A program made the position numbers and the translations under genes. Below are positions 52,256 to 63,181 of a DNA stretch of 64,000 nt, one piece after another. Under the pieces are notes generated by a model. The model had not been told where the DNA came from. It ran no database searches and was given only the letters and a program-made list of their open reading frames with translations. The first letter of the stretch is position 1; each line of letters begins with the position of its first letter. Source of the stretch: Prorocentrum cordatum (Eukaryota > Sar > Dinophyceae > Prorocentrales > Prorocentraceae); the NCBI GenBank assembly GCA_963575745.1, contig CAUYUJ010005714.1:213501-277500 (forward strand). Reading direction: 5' to 3'.

Positions 52256-54036
52256 TCACCGGCTGCCCCCCTGGGGCGCGGTGCTCCTCCGGCACTCCCA
52301 CGTCCGCCGGGGGCCCTGCCCCGTCGCCGCGCCCCCGCGGCCCCTCGGGGCCGCACGCGCAGGGGCCAGCAGCCGCGCTGGCCGCCTGGCTGGTCACAGC
52401 GCTCGCCGCCTCTCGGGCCGCGGGCGCGCCGCCGGCGGTTGCCGGCGAGCTGCGTGCCTCTGTCAGGAGGGAAGAAAACACACAGACACCATGAATCGTC
52501 GATTCCCCTGAAAACGTAGGGGGGAAGTGGGGGGAAGACAGAACCCCCCCCCCCCAGGAAAGATAGGAAACTATGGGGAATCCTGTTATTTGTGTCTATT
52601 TATTTGTATGTCCCAGGGCCCCTTCACTCCGGTGGCAGGACAGCGGGCCGGTCGAGGCGCAGGGCCGGCTCTTCTCGCGCCGTCTCCTGCTTCTCCGCCT
52701 CTTCCGCCGCCGTGCGGGCAAGCCGCGCTCGGCACGCAGCTGCGTGGCGCGTCTCCCCCGGAGCCTGGCGCCCAGGACAGCCTCCCGTGGCCTCGGGTTT
52801 TCTGGGCTTCGCCTCCTTGACGCCTGGCGGCACGGGCTGCCAGCGGCTCCCGGCGACGCTGGTCTGGCAACGACGCCTGCCACCGCTGCACCTTTGGCCT
52901 CTCCGCCAGATGCTCCGCCAGGTGGTCACGACCTTGTCGGTGCCGACCAGGTGCTCGCCTCAGTGACTTACCAAGCCACGCGCCGATCGACCACCTATCG
53001 TCAGCCTTGCCCACAGCATCCGCCAGATGCTAATGATGGACAGATTCAGCAAACCCACCTGTTTCACCATTGTGCGGCTTCTGTTTGGGCCGCTCATATG
53101 GTGTCCTCTCGTCTTCCTTGATCAGGAAGCGCGTGAGCAGCCACCCTGCGTGCCTCACCAGCAACGGTCGTATCTTGTGGGACATCTCGAACGTTCTCTG
53201 GTACACCGTCTCCTATCAAGCCTTCAGGGCCCGATACTGTTTCGCTACCTCGTAGTTTGAACAATCGATGCTTCCGTCCTATTGGGACGAGACGACCCTT
53301 TGGGAGCGTTCTCCCGGAGGACAGTGATGCATTTCTGTTTCGTCCCTGCGAACTTGGTCACGAACGCGTTGATGGGGTTCACGCCGCCGTTCCTGACCAT
53401 GACACCATCCCGGCCGCAGACACGCACCGTCTCATGGATGCGGCTCACATCGAAACCGTTCTCACCCTTCCTCTGCACCATGCTCGGGCATGGTGCTCCG
53501 GATCGCTCGTCCACGAGATTCAGCACCGCATACAGGCGGTTGTCTTCCAGCCTCTTGAAGACGAACAGGTCGTCGAGGCACAAGTTGGGCAAACACTGCA
53601 GCTGCTCATCTGGCCGTTTCCGCCAGAGAGGGTCCTCTGCAGCCTTGCCAGTCACACATGCCTCGCACCAGCTCCTGAACGGCAGGTGCGTCAGCCGACG
53701 CAGGGTCCCGTGCGGCCTTCCTGACCGCGGGTGGCATGGCCTCGGCTCGCGGCCTCCGGGCCTCTTCCCGACTCCGCCATCAGCATGGACGGACTCGCGC
53801 CCACGACCCCTGGCTGCGGAGGCGGCCCGGCGGCCTCATCAGCCGCAGGCGCCACCCCCGGGTGCAGCTGCTGGCCCGGTGCTGCTGCTGCTGCCACCCT
53901 CCTGGCGCGCTCCTCGCGGCGCGCTCTGCGGGTCGGGCGGCGGCACGTTGGCCTGCCGTGCTGGCCTTGCAGGGCACGGAGGCCTGGCCTGATGCCGCCC
54001 GTTGCCTGCAAGGAGATCATCTATCACCAGTAGAAA

Positions 54037-54180
54037 GTTCAAGGGCGCCCTCGAGGGCGCGAAGTTACTCCGCTTCCTCCTCATCCTCCTCTTCTCCCCT
54101 GGGAGGCGGCGCGAGAGCGCGAAGTTTTTCGCACTTCGCGCTTCGCGCAGCGCGAAGCGCGAAGTTGGGAGCCCTTGAAA
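54037..54180. repeat. Foldback sequence with 33-bp perfect palindrome
   Basis: TTCAAGGGC at the left and GCCCTTGAA at the right form short inverted ends about 145 bp apart. Inside, 54,133-54,165 is a perfect palindrome with 16-base arms (ACTTCGCGCTTCGCGC) around a single A. It interrupts the old protease region. No target duplication was seen, so it may be a small foldback element or a local rearrangement. Confidence 0.6.
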
Positions 54181-55774
54181 ATTGCTTGCTGCAATTCGCG
54201 CGCGTCTGCCGGAGCCACAACTCGTTGCACTCCAGGGCCGAAGACAGTCCAGTTGCGGGCTTCTGTTGCCACAGGAGCAGCCACAACCGGAAGTTTCACC
54301 TGGCCGCTCTCGTTGTATCCCAGTGCGATCGGCCTACCATCGCTGGCCTAGTACTGCGACCTCTTGCCGGCCGTCAGCTGCACGTCTTCTCCTGTTGCCA
54401 TGGACAAACCGTCGGCAGTGTCTGGGTCGAAGGACGCTCCAGACAGGCGCCGGAATCCACCGTCACCCTTTTGGACGGCACTGGTGCCAGCGGCGTTTCG
54501 TCTCCGACCGAGGGCATGGGAAGCCCATCGTCGCGCTCATCCTCACAGTCCGGCCTCGCCAGGGTGCCGGCGGGCCGTGCATGAGTGGAGCCTGCGGCGG
54601 CGTCGTCTTGCGCGACCTCTGGGGCCGCTGCGAGTTGCTATGTCGTCGGCCTTCTTCTTCGGGCGCTGCCAGCTCAAGTGCCCTTGTTTGCTGCAGTAGA
54701 AGCACGTGCGCGTTTCTGTGCCTCTTCCCTTTGCTTCTCTGCCCTTGCTGTCTCCCTTGCTCTTGCCTTTTCCATTGCCCTTTCCTTTCCCCTTGCCGTC
54801 GTCCTTGCGTTTCCTCTTGTGGTCGCCTTTCCCTCTTCCTTTGCTCTGGGCCAGGGGAGTCCTCCGAGTTCCGCAGGCTTGGCCTGTGAGTTGAGGTACT
54901 GCTCAGTGCGAGCCATATCCAGCACCTCGTCCTTTATGGCTTTCCATGTGTCCAGGCGATTCGCGTTCTTGACCAGGTGCTTCTGGATTCTGGATCCCGG
55001 CGTCCGTCATGTTCACCACAACGAGACCCATTGTCAGATCCTCGTCAAACATTGTCTTGCTCTGCTGTTCATACCCCCTGACCACATCTCGAACTGATTC
55101 AACGAGAGGGGTATGTCGCCGCCAAACTTGACAGTCAAGAGTTTTGATCATCATGCCAACTCGCCTCGTGCTGACCTTCGGGCCCCAGTCCATGATGAAC
55201 TGTCTCCAGGCCTCGAAACCTTCACCAGAGTTCACTGTAATCATGTTGTCTTGCGTTTTATCACGACGACGCATAACTAATTCATATACAGTATAGAGTA
55301 TTTTGATGTTGACAACTGCTTCGCGTGCGGCTCTAGGTCTAGATTCCTTATGAGACTCTCCTTCTCAGAAGCTTGTTAAGATAGGTCAGAATACTTAGCG
55401 TCCATGGTGGTCATGTACGCTTTGATCACGAGCGACCACTCCAGAAACTTCTCCCTGCTGCCGAGGAACATCTCCGGCTTACCAATAACACTTGTATCGA
55501 TGACCCGTGGAAGCTGGCTGGGGGCAGCGGCCGCGGCGGCTGCGGCAGGCGTTGCCGTTTGCTGATGCTGCTGGGTCAGGGTGGCCACCACGCCCTGCAG
55601 TTCCGCCAGCTGTGCCCGCAGAGCTCCTCTGCCGTCGCCACTGTGGCGTCAGACGCTTGTGAACAGGTCGTCGACCTGTCTCCGCGCCAGCGTGTTCCTG
55701 GCAGCCCCGGACAGCGTGTGGCCGCACAGCGCGCGGCCGTCCTATCCAAGCGCCCCGTCCTGCGCTGGCCACGT

Positions 55775-55890
55775 GCAGAAGGGGGTAGGGGGAGGGGGGA
55801 AGGCTTCTCAGAAGCACCGCTGCTTCTCAGAAGGCGCGGGCCCTCTCTGCAGATGTAAGGCCGGCGCCTTCCAAGAAGCAGCCTCCTTCT
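55775..55890. repeat. Dispersed GGCTTCTxAGAAGC repeat, copy at 55.8 kb
   Basis: Partner of 19,676-19,795; contains GAAGGCTTCTCAGAAGCACC and TTCTCAGAAGGCGC. A third partial copy is near 56,355-56,420. 55,891-57,480 is GC-rich with no supported gene. Confidence 0.65.
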
Positions 55891-57509
55891 CAGAAGCCTT
55901 CCCCCCTCCCCCCACCCCCTCGTGCGCCCCGCCAACTGCGGACGAGCAGCTCGAACCTCTTCCCGGCCTGGCGCGGCCCGGCGAGGCCCCCGCGGACCTC
56001 GGGCGCTCCACGGCCCTCCGCCGCTCCGGGAGGGCGGCTCCCCGGCCGCTGCAGGGGCCAGACGCCGCCGCCCTCCGCCGAGGCTGCGGCAGGGGGGGGC
56101 GCGCCTCCTGCCCGGCCCTCGCTCGGTCGAGGCGCCGGGGAGCGCGGGCCGGACGAGGGGGGGGGGGATTGGGCAGGGGGGGGGGTACGAAATCTGCGGC
56201 CTGCAGCTGGTTTCGGCCTCACCGAGGGGCCCATTCCTCGATAACGTAATAGCCGCTGCGTGAGCCGATTCTCAACCCCCCCCTTTGCTATCCCCCCCTT
56301 TCGCCCGACCCGAAGGGCGCGCGGGCCAGGTTCGGCGGCGAGCGAGGGGGGGGGAAGTGAGAAGGAGAAGGCCTTTCCAGAAGGCGGCGGGGCTTCTCAG
56401 AGGCCCTGGCGCCTTCTGAGCGGTTTCCTGCGTCTTCGGGGAAGGCTTAGAAAACGTCTCAAGAAGGCTGGGGGGCTCCCGAGCCTTCTGAGAAAGAGGT
56501 AGACGATGGCACCGTGGAGCCGTGGGACGCGTGAGCGAGCACTTTGAGCTCACGCATGCAACCACGGCTCCGCTACCATGACGGAGTGCGCGCGAGTGGC
56601 GCATCGGAGGTCGATTCGATAGTTGAGGCCAGAGCGGATGAAGGCAGCGGAGGGATTGAATGAGAATCCTACCCCTCCGCGTGAATGGAGCAGCCGCAGG
56701 GGCGGCTTCAGGGCACTCGCACACGGCGCCTCCCGAGGGTACAGCGCGCAGAACGCTGCACATGCTACATGTCGGCGCACTTAGAGGGGGAAGGAAGGAA
56801 GGAAGGAAGGAAGGAGGCAAGTATGGAGGCAGCGAGCGAGCAGGGAGGGATGCCAGCAAGGCCATGGCAGGTCCTTGCCAGAAACGCCGTCACTCCTGGG
56901 CGCGGGCTCCACGACCCCCGATAAAAATCCAGGAGCGGTCCACGGGGTCTCCAGGGCGGTCGTAGAGGTTTCGAAACGGGGCAATAAGGCTCCAACAAGC
57001 CCAAGTCTGCCTCAAACTTTACGAAATACCCGAAAGACGGCTCGATAGAGCCCCACGAGGACCACCCCAAAAGGGCCCGAGTGAGCATGGATCCCTCTGC
57101 GCGTTGTTCGAGGTTGTCAGTGTCCTTACAGGTTCGGGCTTCCACCTGCCTCAGACTCGGTGGGCCTCGGCAGCCCAGTCTTCTCCGGATCTCCGCGCAG
57201 ACGGTCTCGTGTCGGCGCCGCGGAGGGCCCCTGGGGCGCCACGAGCGAAGCTCGGGTTTCTCACAGAGGGCGGGCAGGGAGGCGGGACGAACACATGATG
57301 GTTGGCAGCAGCTACAGTCGGCGCGTTGACCTAAGGAACCCTAAATAAGGAACGGGGCCCCTCTCTTCCATAAGTTGAACCTCGATTTCCCATGGAAGAC
57401 CTCAGGAAAACAGAAGGCAGACTGTAGAACCATCCAGGAACACCGAGCCCCTCCCCAACGAAAAGGGCTCCTTCTGCAGGGCCCCGGCTGTAAGAACTCG
57501 GCCCGAAAC

Positions 57510-57595
57510 AGCTCACTCGGGCCGACCCCGGCCAGCGGAGCCCGGCCAGGCGGAGCGCGGCCTGCTGACCTCGGCCAGGCGGAGTTCGGCTGAGC
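57510..57595. repeat. Short GGCCAGGCGGAG repeats
   Basis: Three to four copies of CGGCCAGGCGGAG-like sequence; related GGCCGAGTTCAGCC repeats occur at 57,808-57,850. 57,600-58,190 has no supported gene. Confidence 0.55.
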
Positions 57596-58196
57596 TGAAG
57601 TATTTACCAGACGTCCGCCGATCTGATTTCTTCAATCCGCGGCCCCAGAGAGCCCGACCCCTCCGCAGGGGGTGTCTTTTCGTCCCGGATCCTTTTGTTG
57701 ATGGCCCCCGGGCCCGACAACGAGCCCTGGAGGCCGAAATCCAGGAGAATCGCCGGACTGAAGAAATCAGGTCCCCGGATCGTTGGTGTTCCGCCTGGCC
57801 TAAGCAGGCTGGCCGAGTTCAGCCTGGCCGAGTTCAGCCCGGCCGAGTCTTCCCCTTGCGGGTGGGGGTTCGGGGAGATCAGCGAGGGCCCCGCTCCGCC
57901 CGAGCTCTCTGGCGGGTCTCTCTCGTGGCCAGCCCAGGCAGGGGAGAGGGCTTGGCTTCTGGCTTGGTGGGGCTCCCCTCCCCTGAGACCCGACGCAGCG
58001 ACAAGGACTGCAGCGCCGTGGAGCAGCGCCACTTGCGCGCCACCGTCCGGGCCGGGGTGAGCTGCGAGGGGCTCGGGGCCCGAAGCCAGGCGAACACGCC
58101 CGCCTCAGAGTGAGAGGCCAGAGTCCATGGAGTAGGGACCGACCGTCCCGGCTTTCCAATCGGGGCCTACCACGGCATATCCTCAGAGCCCAAACA

Positions 58197-58320
58197 CGTT
58201 CCAAGAACGAACGCAATGTTCTGAGAACATGAGCCCGATGTGCTAAAACAAGACAGTCTCAGCCAGACATGTTCTAAGAACATGTCGTGCAGACCGCACA
58301 AGGTTCGTAGAACATGTTTT
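58197..58320. other. Cluster of short perfect palindromes
   Basis: CGTTCCAAGAACG (58,197-58,209), ATGTTCTGAGAACAT (58,216-58,230) and ACATGTTCTAAGAACATGT (58,267-58,285), with a related TTCGTAGAACATGT half near 58,303. They share a TTCT/AGAA core and lie about 450 bases upstream of the membrane-protein start. Confidence 0.6.
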
Positions 58321-58594
58321 GGTGGGCCTATCGGAGAGCCTGGACACTGCGCCACTGCTCGAATCTCAGGGCCTTTTGCTGCCGGCTGCTCCTGCCGATG
58401 CGGGCCTTGCTGCCCCTCCTCGTCCTCCACCTGCTCCTGCCGCAGCCATCGGCTCACGCTGCCGCAGCCATCGGCTCCTGCGGCAGCACGTGAGCGGCGG
58501 CGCCAGCGCGGATGGCGGGGGGGCCCGGCCGCTGACAGCCTGGTCTCCCGAGGATCCGATGACGAAGGCATGGCAGGATGATGAATCTCGGAGC

Positions 58595-58735
58595 TCCGCG
58601 CAGGCTTCTCGCATCTGCGCCGTGGGCCCCCCCTGGCGGCGCCTCCGGCGCCGCCCCCAGCGCGTGCCGCGCGCCGGGGTGGGGGGTTCAGCGCCGATCC
58701 AGGCAGTCCACGCGGAGCCCTGGAAGTTTATGTCG
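58595..58735. repeat. Dispersed GC-rich repeat, copy at 58.6 kb
   Basis: Partner of 5,795-5,945. It ends about 30 bases before the start codon of the next gene. Confidence 0.7.
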
Positions 58736-58738
58736 ATG

Positions 58739-58761
58739 TCCTTTTTCCTTTCTTTCTAAGG
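58739..58761 (+). promoter_or_regulatory. Candidate trans-splice acceptor
   Basis: A pyrimidine tract (CCTTTTTCCTTTCTTTCTAAG) ends in AG one base before the ATG at 58,762. Dinoflagellate mRNAs receive a 22-base spliced leader at such AG sites; the position fits a very short 5' leader. Confidence 0.5.
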
Positions 58762-59239
58762 ATGGCCGGCGCGGGCCCCGGGGCGGCGTCGCTGGCGCTG
58801 GCACTGGCCGTGCGCGGGCTGCTGGGCGCCGGGGCGGAGACGATCTACCAGACGAGGCTGGAGCCGGACACGAGCTGCTGGAGGCTGGGGCTCCAGGACA
58901 CGCTGGACGAGTCGCTCTGCCGGACCTTTGCCGAGGACTCGCTCGGGCTGGACACTGGCACTCAGTACTCGGTGATCAGCGGTTTCAACATGGGGTATTA
59001 CGGATGCTTCTATGATGCGGGGCTAAACGCCGTCATCTTCAGCGTGGACGGCGACGAAGGCTACGAGTCCCCCGCCGCCAGCAGCATATGCATCGGCTCC
59101 ACAACCTCGACCACCACAACCACTTCAGCAACGTCCAGCACCACATCGACGACCACGTCCACTTCCTCCAGCACCGCCACGACTACATCCACGTCTACGT
59201 CTACTTCCACTAGCTCCACGACCACATCTGTGACCTCCA
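58762..59239 (+). CDS. Thr/Ser-rich membrane protein, exon 1 (signal peptide)
   Basis: Starts MAGAGPGAASLALALAVRGL, a signal peptide, probably cut after LLGAGA. A roughly 80-residue extracellular segment follows (TRLEPDTSCWRLGLQDTLDE, SLCRTFAEDSLGLDTGTQYS, ISGFNMGYYGCFYDAG) with several Cys likely in disulfides, then a Thr/Ser run from about 59,090 that is expected to be O-glycosylated. The frame continues to a TGA at 59,439, but the sequence after about 59,240 loses the Thr/Ser pattern. A GC donor at 59,240 gives the phase needed by exon 2; other donors nearby are possible. Together the exons would give about 455 residues. The extracellular domain is not assigned to a family. Confidence 0.6.
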
Positions 59240-59517
59240 GCACTATCCAAGTGCCTGCGGCCAGCTCCGCAACTGTGCCATCGCAGCACTCGGAGTGGCG
59301 ATCTTCTGGAGCCGGCCAGAGTGGCCTGGCCTGCGACAGCTCTCTCGAATGCCTTGGGCTCCAGAGGCGCGTGGCACGTGTCACACGCTCTCCCGCAGAC
59401 AGTAGCTGTCCTCCCAGAGCCCAGAGCTCGGCGATGTGACACCTCGCTTCCCCACTAGATAACCGGCCGCGACGTGTGGCACTTGCCTCCTTCATGACCC
59501 AGAGGGCCGTAAGGTTT

Positions 59518-59730
59518 GGCAGGAGGAGGAGGAGGAGGTGGAGGAGGAGGAGGAGGAGGAGGAGGAGGAGGAGGAGGGAGAGGAGGAGGAGGAGGAGGAG
59601 GAGGAGGAGGAGGAGGAGGAGGAGGAGGAGGAGGAAGAGGGAATGAGGAGGAGGAAGAGGGAATGAGGAGGAGGAGGAGGAGGAGGAGGAGGAGGAGGAG
59701 GAGGAGGAATAAGAGGAGGAGGAGGTCGTG
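59518..59730. repeat. GGA microsatellite in intron
   Basis: GGA/GAG triplets in the putative intron 59,240-60,440. A GGCTCC/GGGCCTCT-type repeat occupies 59,960-60,110. Confidence 0.85.
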
Positions 59731-60440
59731 TGAACGCCGCGGCGAACCCGCCGCGGGCGTTGAAGGTGGAACGCCGCCAGTGGCTCAGAGTCGGCCACTG
59801 CTGAGCGATCTGGCGAGCGGGAAGCCGCCGATCCTTCGAGGCTGAACCGCCCGCGCGGTGTCAGAGACCCACGCCGGGGTCGTCACCACACGAGCCCTCC
59901 GTACGTCACCCGGGCCTTTTTTGTTGTTGTTGATTTTTTAAAACCACAAAAAAACATCCGGGCCTTTTGGAGCTCCCGCGGGGCTCCTCCTGGGGCTCCT
60001 GGGGGCCTCTCGAGTGCCCGCTGCAGTGTCTTTTGGAGCTCCCGCGGGGCTCCTCTTGGGGCTCCCGCGGGCCCCTCGAGGGCCCGCTGCGGTGTCTCGG
60101 GCCGTCTCGTATAAGGCACGGCGGCCTGCTGGGCGGATCTCGGGGGCCGCGCGGGAGGGTCGTGGGCCCCCTCCGGCGGGCGTCGTGGGGCCAGCGGGGC
60201 AGTGCAGAAACCCTGCCAGACATCGTGCAGCGTTACACCACTGGCTCTGAGGTCCGACGTCGTGAGAAAGATGCAGCATCCTGAGGCATCACGACGGGAG
60301 CCCCAGACCCCATCTGTGTGCGGCGTGCTTCGGGCCAGATAGACCTGTGATGGCCCTGGGGCCCGAAATCAGGCGGAAACGCCCGGTGTGAAAAGTTGGG
60401 GCACCTGGATCTCAGGGCCTCTTCGCGGGCTGACGGGCAG

Positions 60441-61330
60441 GGTGGCGGACTACAACAACTACCGTCACCACGTCCACGTCGACGACGGCCTCAACGACGA
60501 CAACCACGTTGACGACGTCTACATCCACCACTACGTCCACGACGCTGACGAGCTCCACTTCCACAACGACGACGAAGACGACGACGACCTCGACGACCAC
60601 GTCCACCACGGCGACGACGACGACGACGACGACCTCGACGCCCACGTCCACGTCCACCACCACAAGTTCCAAGACCACTTCGACGTCCTCCACCACGTCC
60701 ACCTCCACGTCCGCGACCACTTCGACCTCCACCACCACGTCCATCTCTTCGACGACAACAACCACCACCACCGACCCGCAGGCACCCGTGATGTCCTTGC
60801 TGGTGAGTGCGTTGCCAACGGGAGCGCAGGAGTTGGTGGTGGAGTCCGAGGCGGGGTTCGTCGTGGGGGACACCGTCCTGATCTCTCACGGCGGCCACTC
60901 CGAAGCGCGCACGATCGCGAGCTTTGGGTCCATCGTGCTCGACGCGCCCCTGGCCTACGCCTATCCCGCGGGCTCCACCGTCCTCAAGCAGGAGCACCCG
61001 CCCATGAGCGGCGGCAGGTCGGCCCAGAGCGCCTCCACGCTCCTGGTCCTGGGCCTCCTGGGCGGCGCAGGCGGCGCAGCCCTCTGCCTCTGCGCCTGCC
61101 GCACCTGGTGCGGCCGCCGGGCCCGCAGGCGACGCGCGAGGGGCGGCAAGGTCGCCGTGTTCCCCGAGTGGCACGAGGTCGTGCCCGCGGACTGCACCGC
61201 CGGGGGCGCGGCGGTGCACTGGAGCACCGCCGAGGCGGTGCAGTGGGCCCCGGGCGCGGCCGCGCTTCGGGGGGCGGGGGCCCCTGGCGCCTGGCAGCCG
61301 TGGCCCGGCGATGCCGCCGGCGGCCGCTGA
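60441..61330 (+). CDS. Thr/Ser-rich membrane protein, exon 2 (TM and tail)
   Basis: Begins after GGGCAG and enters a Thr/Ser run of about 110 residues, continuing the mucin-like stalk of exon 1. A compact domain follows at about 60,782-60,995: APVMSLLVSALPTGAQELVV, EAGFVVGDTVLISHGG, SFGSIVLDAPLAYAYPAGST. Its VGD...I...LxxPLxxxxxAGT pattern recurs in many dinoflagellate surface proteins and looks beta-rich. A transmembrane helix (ASTLLVLGLLGGAGGAALCL) with Cys residues lies at about 61,035-61,105, then a basic stop-transfer segment (RRARRRRARGG) and a roughly 60-residue cytoplasmic tail ending at a TGA. The product should be a type I surface protein with a heavily glycosylated stalk. Linkage to exon 1 rests on the shared Thr/Ser run, order and strand. 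Confidence 0.65.
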
Positions 61331-61554
61331 GCGCGTGCACCACGCGTGCCGCTGGCGGCCCGCGCTCGAGTCGGGCACTCCTCCGGCGGCTCCCGCTGCC
61401 CCGGGCTGCTCTGCGCGCTCCTCGCCGCCCTCGTCGGTGCTAGGACTTCCTCTCTGTGCTGCACGCGTGCGCAGCCAGCGTGATTTGGTCCGTGTGGTCG
61501 GAGTGGCGGTGTCGCATGGTACATGTTGGCGCCTGGGAGAGTCAGGACCTCTCT

Positions 61555-61665
61555 GCTGCTGCCTTTTGCCTGGGAAACTTCAGGTCGTGAGCATCAGCCA
61601 CCTGCTCTCTGTTGCTGTTTTTGGCCTGGGCAACTTCAGGTCGTGAGCATCAGCCACCTGCCCTC
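61555..61665. repeat. 58-bp tandem duplication
   Basis: Two copies of TTTGCCTGGG(A/C)AACTTCAGG then GTCGTGAGCATCAGCCACCT. 61,331-61,554 shows no supported gene. Confidence 0.75.
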
Positions 61666-61896
61666 CAAAATGGAGGGCGGGTAGAAAGAGCTAAATAGGC
61701 GAGTTCTGAACAGAGAGCTCGCCGTCACCCTGGGGCCCACATCAGGGCAACACCACGATGGAGCAATGGAGCACAGCTCCCAGGCCGTGCTTCTCCTGCT
61801 GGGCGCCTGTGAAATTCATATTCCCTCTTCATGCCCGCCCGCGCAGCGAGCCCTGGCCGATGGCGGAGGCTCTGCCCAGGGAGGCGGCATGGAAAT

Positions 61897-62022
61897 AGCC
61901 TCCTCCTCCTCCTCCTGCTCCTCCTCCTCCTGCTCCTCCTCCTCCTCCTCCTCCTCCTCCTCCTCCTCCTCCTCCTTCGTGCCCGTGCCCGTGCCCGTGC
62001 CCGTGCCCGTGCCAGTGCCGCG
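61897..62022. repeat. CTC microsatellite and CCCGTG hexamers
   Basis: CTC triplets to 61,976, then about six CCCGTG/CCAGTG units. 62,023-62,568 is GC-rich; upstream exons of the protease are expected here but were not recognised. Confidence 0.85.
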
Positions 62023-62568
62023 GCCCGTGGCCGAGATGCCCCGCCTGGCGGGTGCCCCACAGGCGCCGGGTGCCCAGGGGGGCGCGTCGCCTGCAGAGCG
62101 CGGAGGGCCGCAGGCCTGCAGCCCCGCGGCCTGCACCGTCCGCGCCCACCGCGTGGCGGGTGCCGCGCGGCCGCGGCCGCCGCGGCCGCCTCGAGGCGGC
62201 ACCTGCCGCGCGGAGGGCGCGGAGGGTGCAGGCCGCCGAGGGCGGGCCCCAGGCCTGGGGTGTTTGTAGGCCCCGCCGCGCCCGCGGGCGGCTCCGACCC
62301 GACCGCCTCTCGGCCGCTGCTCGCTCGCTCCCTCTGCTGCCTTGCTCCTCCTCCCCATCCCGCCCTCCCGACCCCACCAGGAGTAGGGCCCCCGTCCGCT
62401 CTCCTTCTGTTTGGTCGACCCGAACTCGTTCGCTCGTGCTGCCTTGCAGGCTGTCGACTTGCCCCTCGGCGGTGCTCGTCGACGGCGGCAGCGGCGGAGA
62501 TGATGAGGACATGACGTGCCCCCCCCACCCCCCCATGACGCTCCAACCTCCCCCCCCTCTCCGGACAG

Positions 62569-62646
62569 CAGCGCGTCGAGTGCACCTCGCTCGAGAACCA
62601 CGAGACCCACTTCACGGTGGACGTCGCTCTGGGCACGCCTGCGCAG
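62569..62646 (+). CDS. Pepsin-family aspartic protease, exon 1 visible
   Basis: A 26-codon exon: QRVECTSLENHETHFTVDV then ALGTPAQ, the start of the A1 peptidase fold (FxVxxxxGTPxQ). It is bounded by a pyrimidine-rich CCGGACAG acceptor and a GC donor (CAG then GCGGGT). It joins in frame to 63,182. The signal peptide and pro-region should be encoded further upstream. Confidence 0.7.
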
Positions 62647-62774
62647 GCGGGTGTCACGGGCAGGGGCAGGCGGGAGGGGCTGGAGCGGGTGGGGCCACGT
62701 AGAGAGGGGGCCAGGGGGATAGGGGGAGGGGGGGGTGATAGTGAGAGAGGGGCCCAGGCAAGCTCGCGTCGTAC

Positions 62775-62945
62775 AGAACACGACGGGAAGCTCTCGGCCG
62801 TTTTCGGCCTCCGACGGCCCTCGCCAGGCCCCAGAAGCGTCAAACACAGACTCGGGATGAAAAGACGGTTCCAGGGAACGGGTCTGGACTTCAGGGGACC
62901 CCGTGCTGAGCAAACACAAGACGCCGCATGTCTGGGAGGGGGGCG
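62775..62945. repeat. Dispersed repeat in protease intron
   Basis: GCCGTTTTCGGCCTCCGACG and GGGATGAAAAGACGG, then GGGTCTGGACTTCAGGGGAC and CGCCGCATGTCTGGGAGG. Related copies are at 19,570, 19,869 and 27,090. It lies within the GC-AG intron 62,647-63,181. Confidence 0.65.
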
Positions 62946-63181
62946 GGGAAGGGATGGGAAAGTGGGGGGGGATGGGGGGGGCGGATGGATGGTGGGAAGG
63001 CGGGGGGACAGATGCGGAGTGGTAGAGGGGGCGATGCAGAGTGGGAGTGGGAGGTGTGCCAGGTGGGGGAGTGGAGGGGAGTGGAGGCCGTCCTACCAGT
63101 GACCGGAGTTGGGGCCCGAGGGAGCAAGGGTGCGCGGGTGCGGTGAGCGAGCGGGTGGGAGAGCGCTCGCCCCGACCTCAG

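Larger units (their letters stand above)
51537..55591 (-). pseudogene. Old copia-like element: gag, protease, integrase, RT 5' part
   Basis: Reading the - strand from 55,591: gag N-terminus IDTSVIGKPEMFLGSREKFL and EWSLVIKAYM near 55,400-55,510; gag GEGFEAWRQFIMDWG near 55,200; a decayed zinc knuckle CFYCSKQGHLSWQR (last Cys lost) near 54,690; protease active site TVDSGACLE at 54,442-54,459; integrase core start LCLDDLFVFKR and LNLVDERSG near 53,500-53,600; integrase C-terminus SDEHLVGTDKV near 52,950; RT start DSKWALEPKPTLDDTKAVRA and RLVACELSTH to RAVVSAVAT at the insertion point. Stops, frame changes, a CTC microsatellite (52,070-52,250) and a foldback sequence interrupt it. The gene continues at 42,336 beyond the younger element. 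Confidence 0.8.

Noticed and set aside
52020-52481. Frames through the CTC tract as a host gene
   Set aside because: Low complexity, and the flanks belong to the decayed - strand retrotransposon.
58267-58285. Steroid-receptor-type response element
   Set aside because: The TGTTCT/AGAACA halves resemble one, but the one-base spacing differs and such receptors are not known in dinoflagellates.
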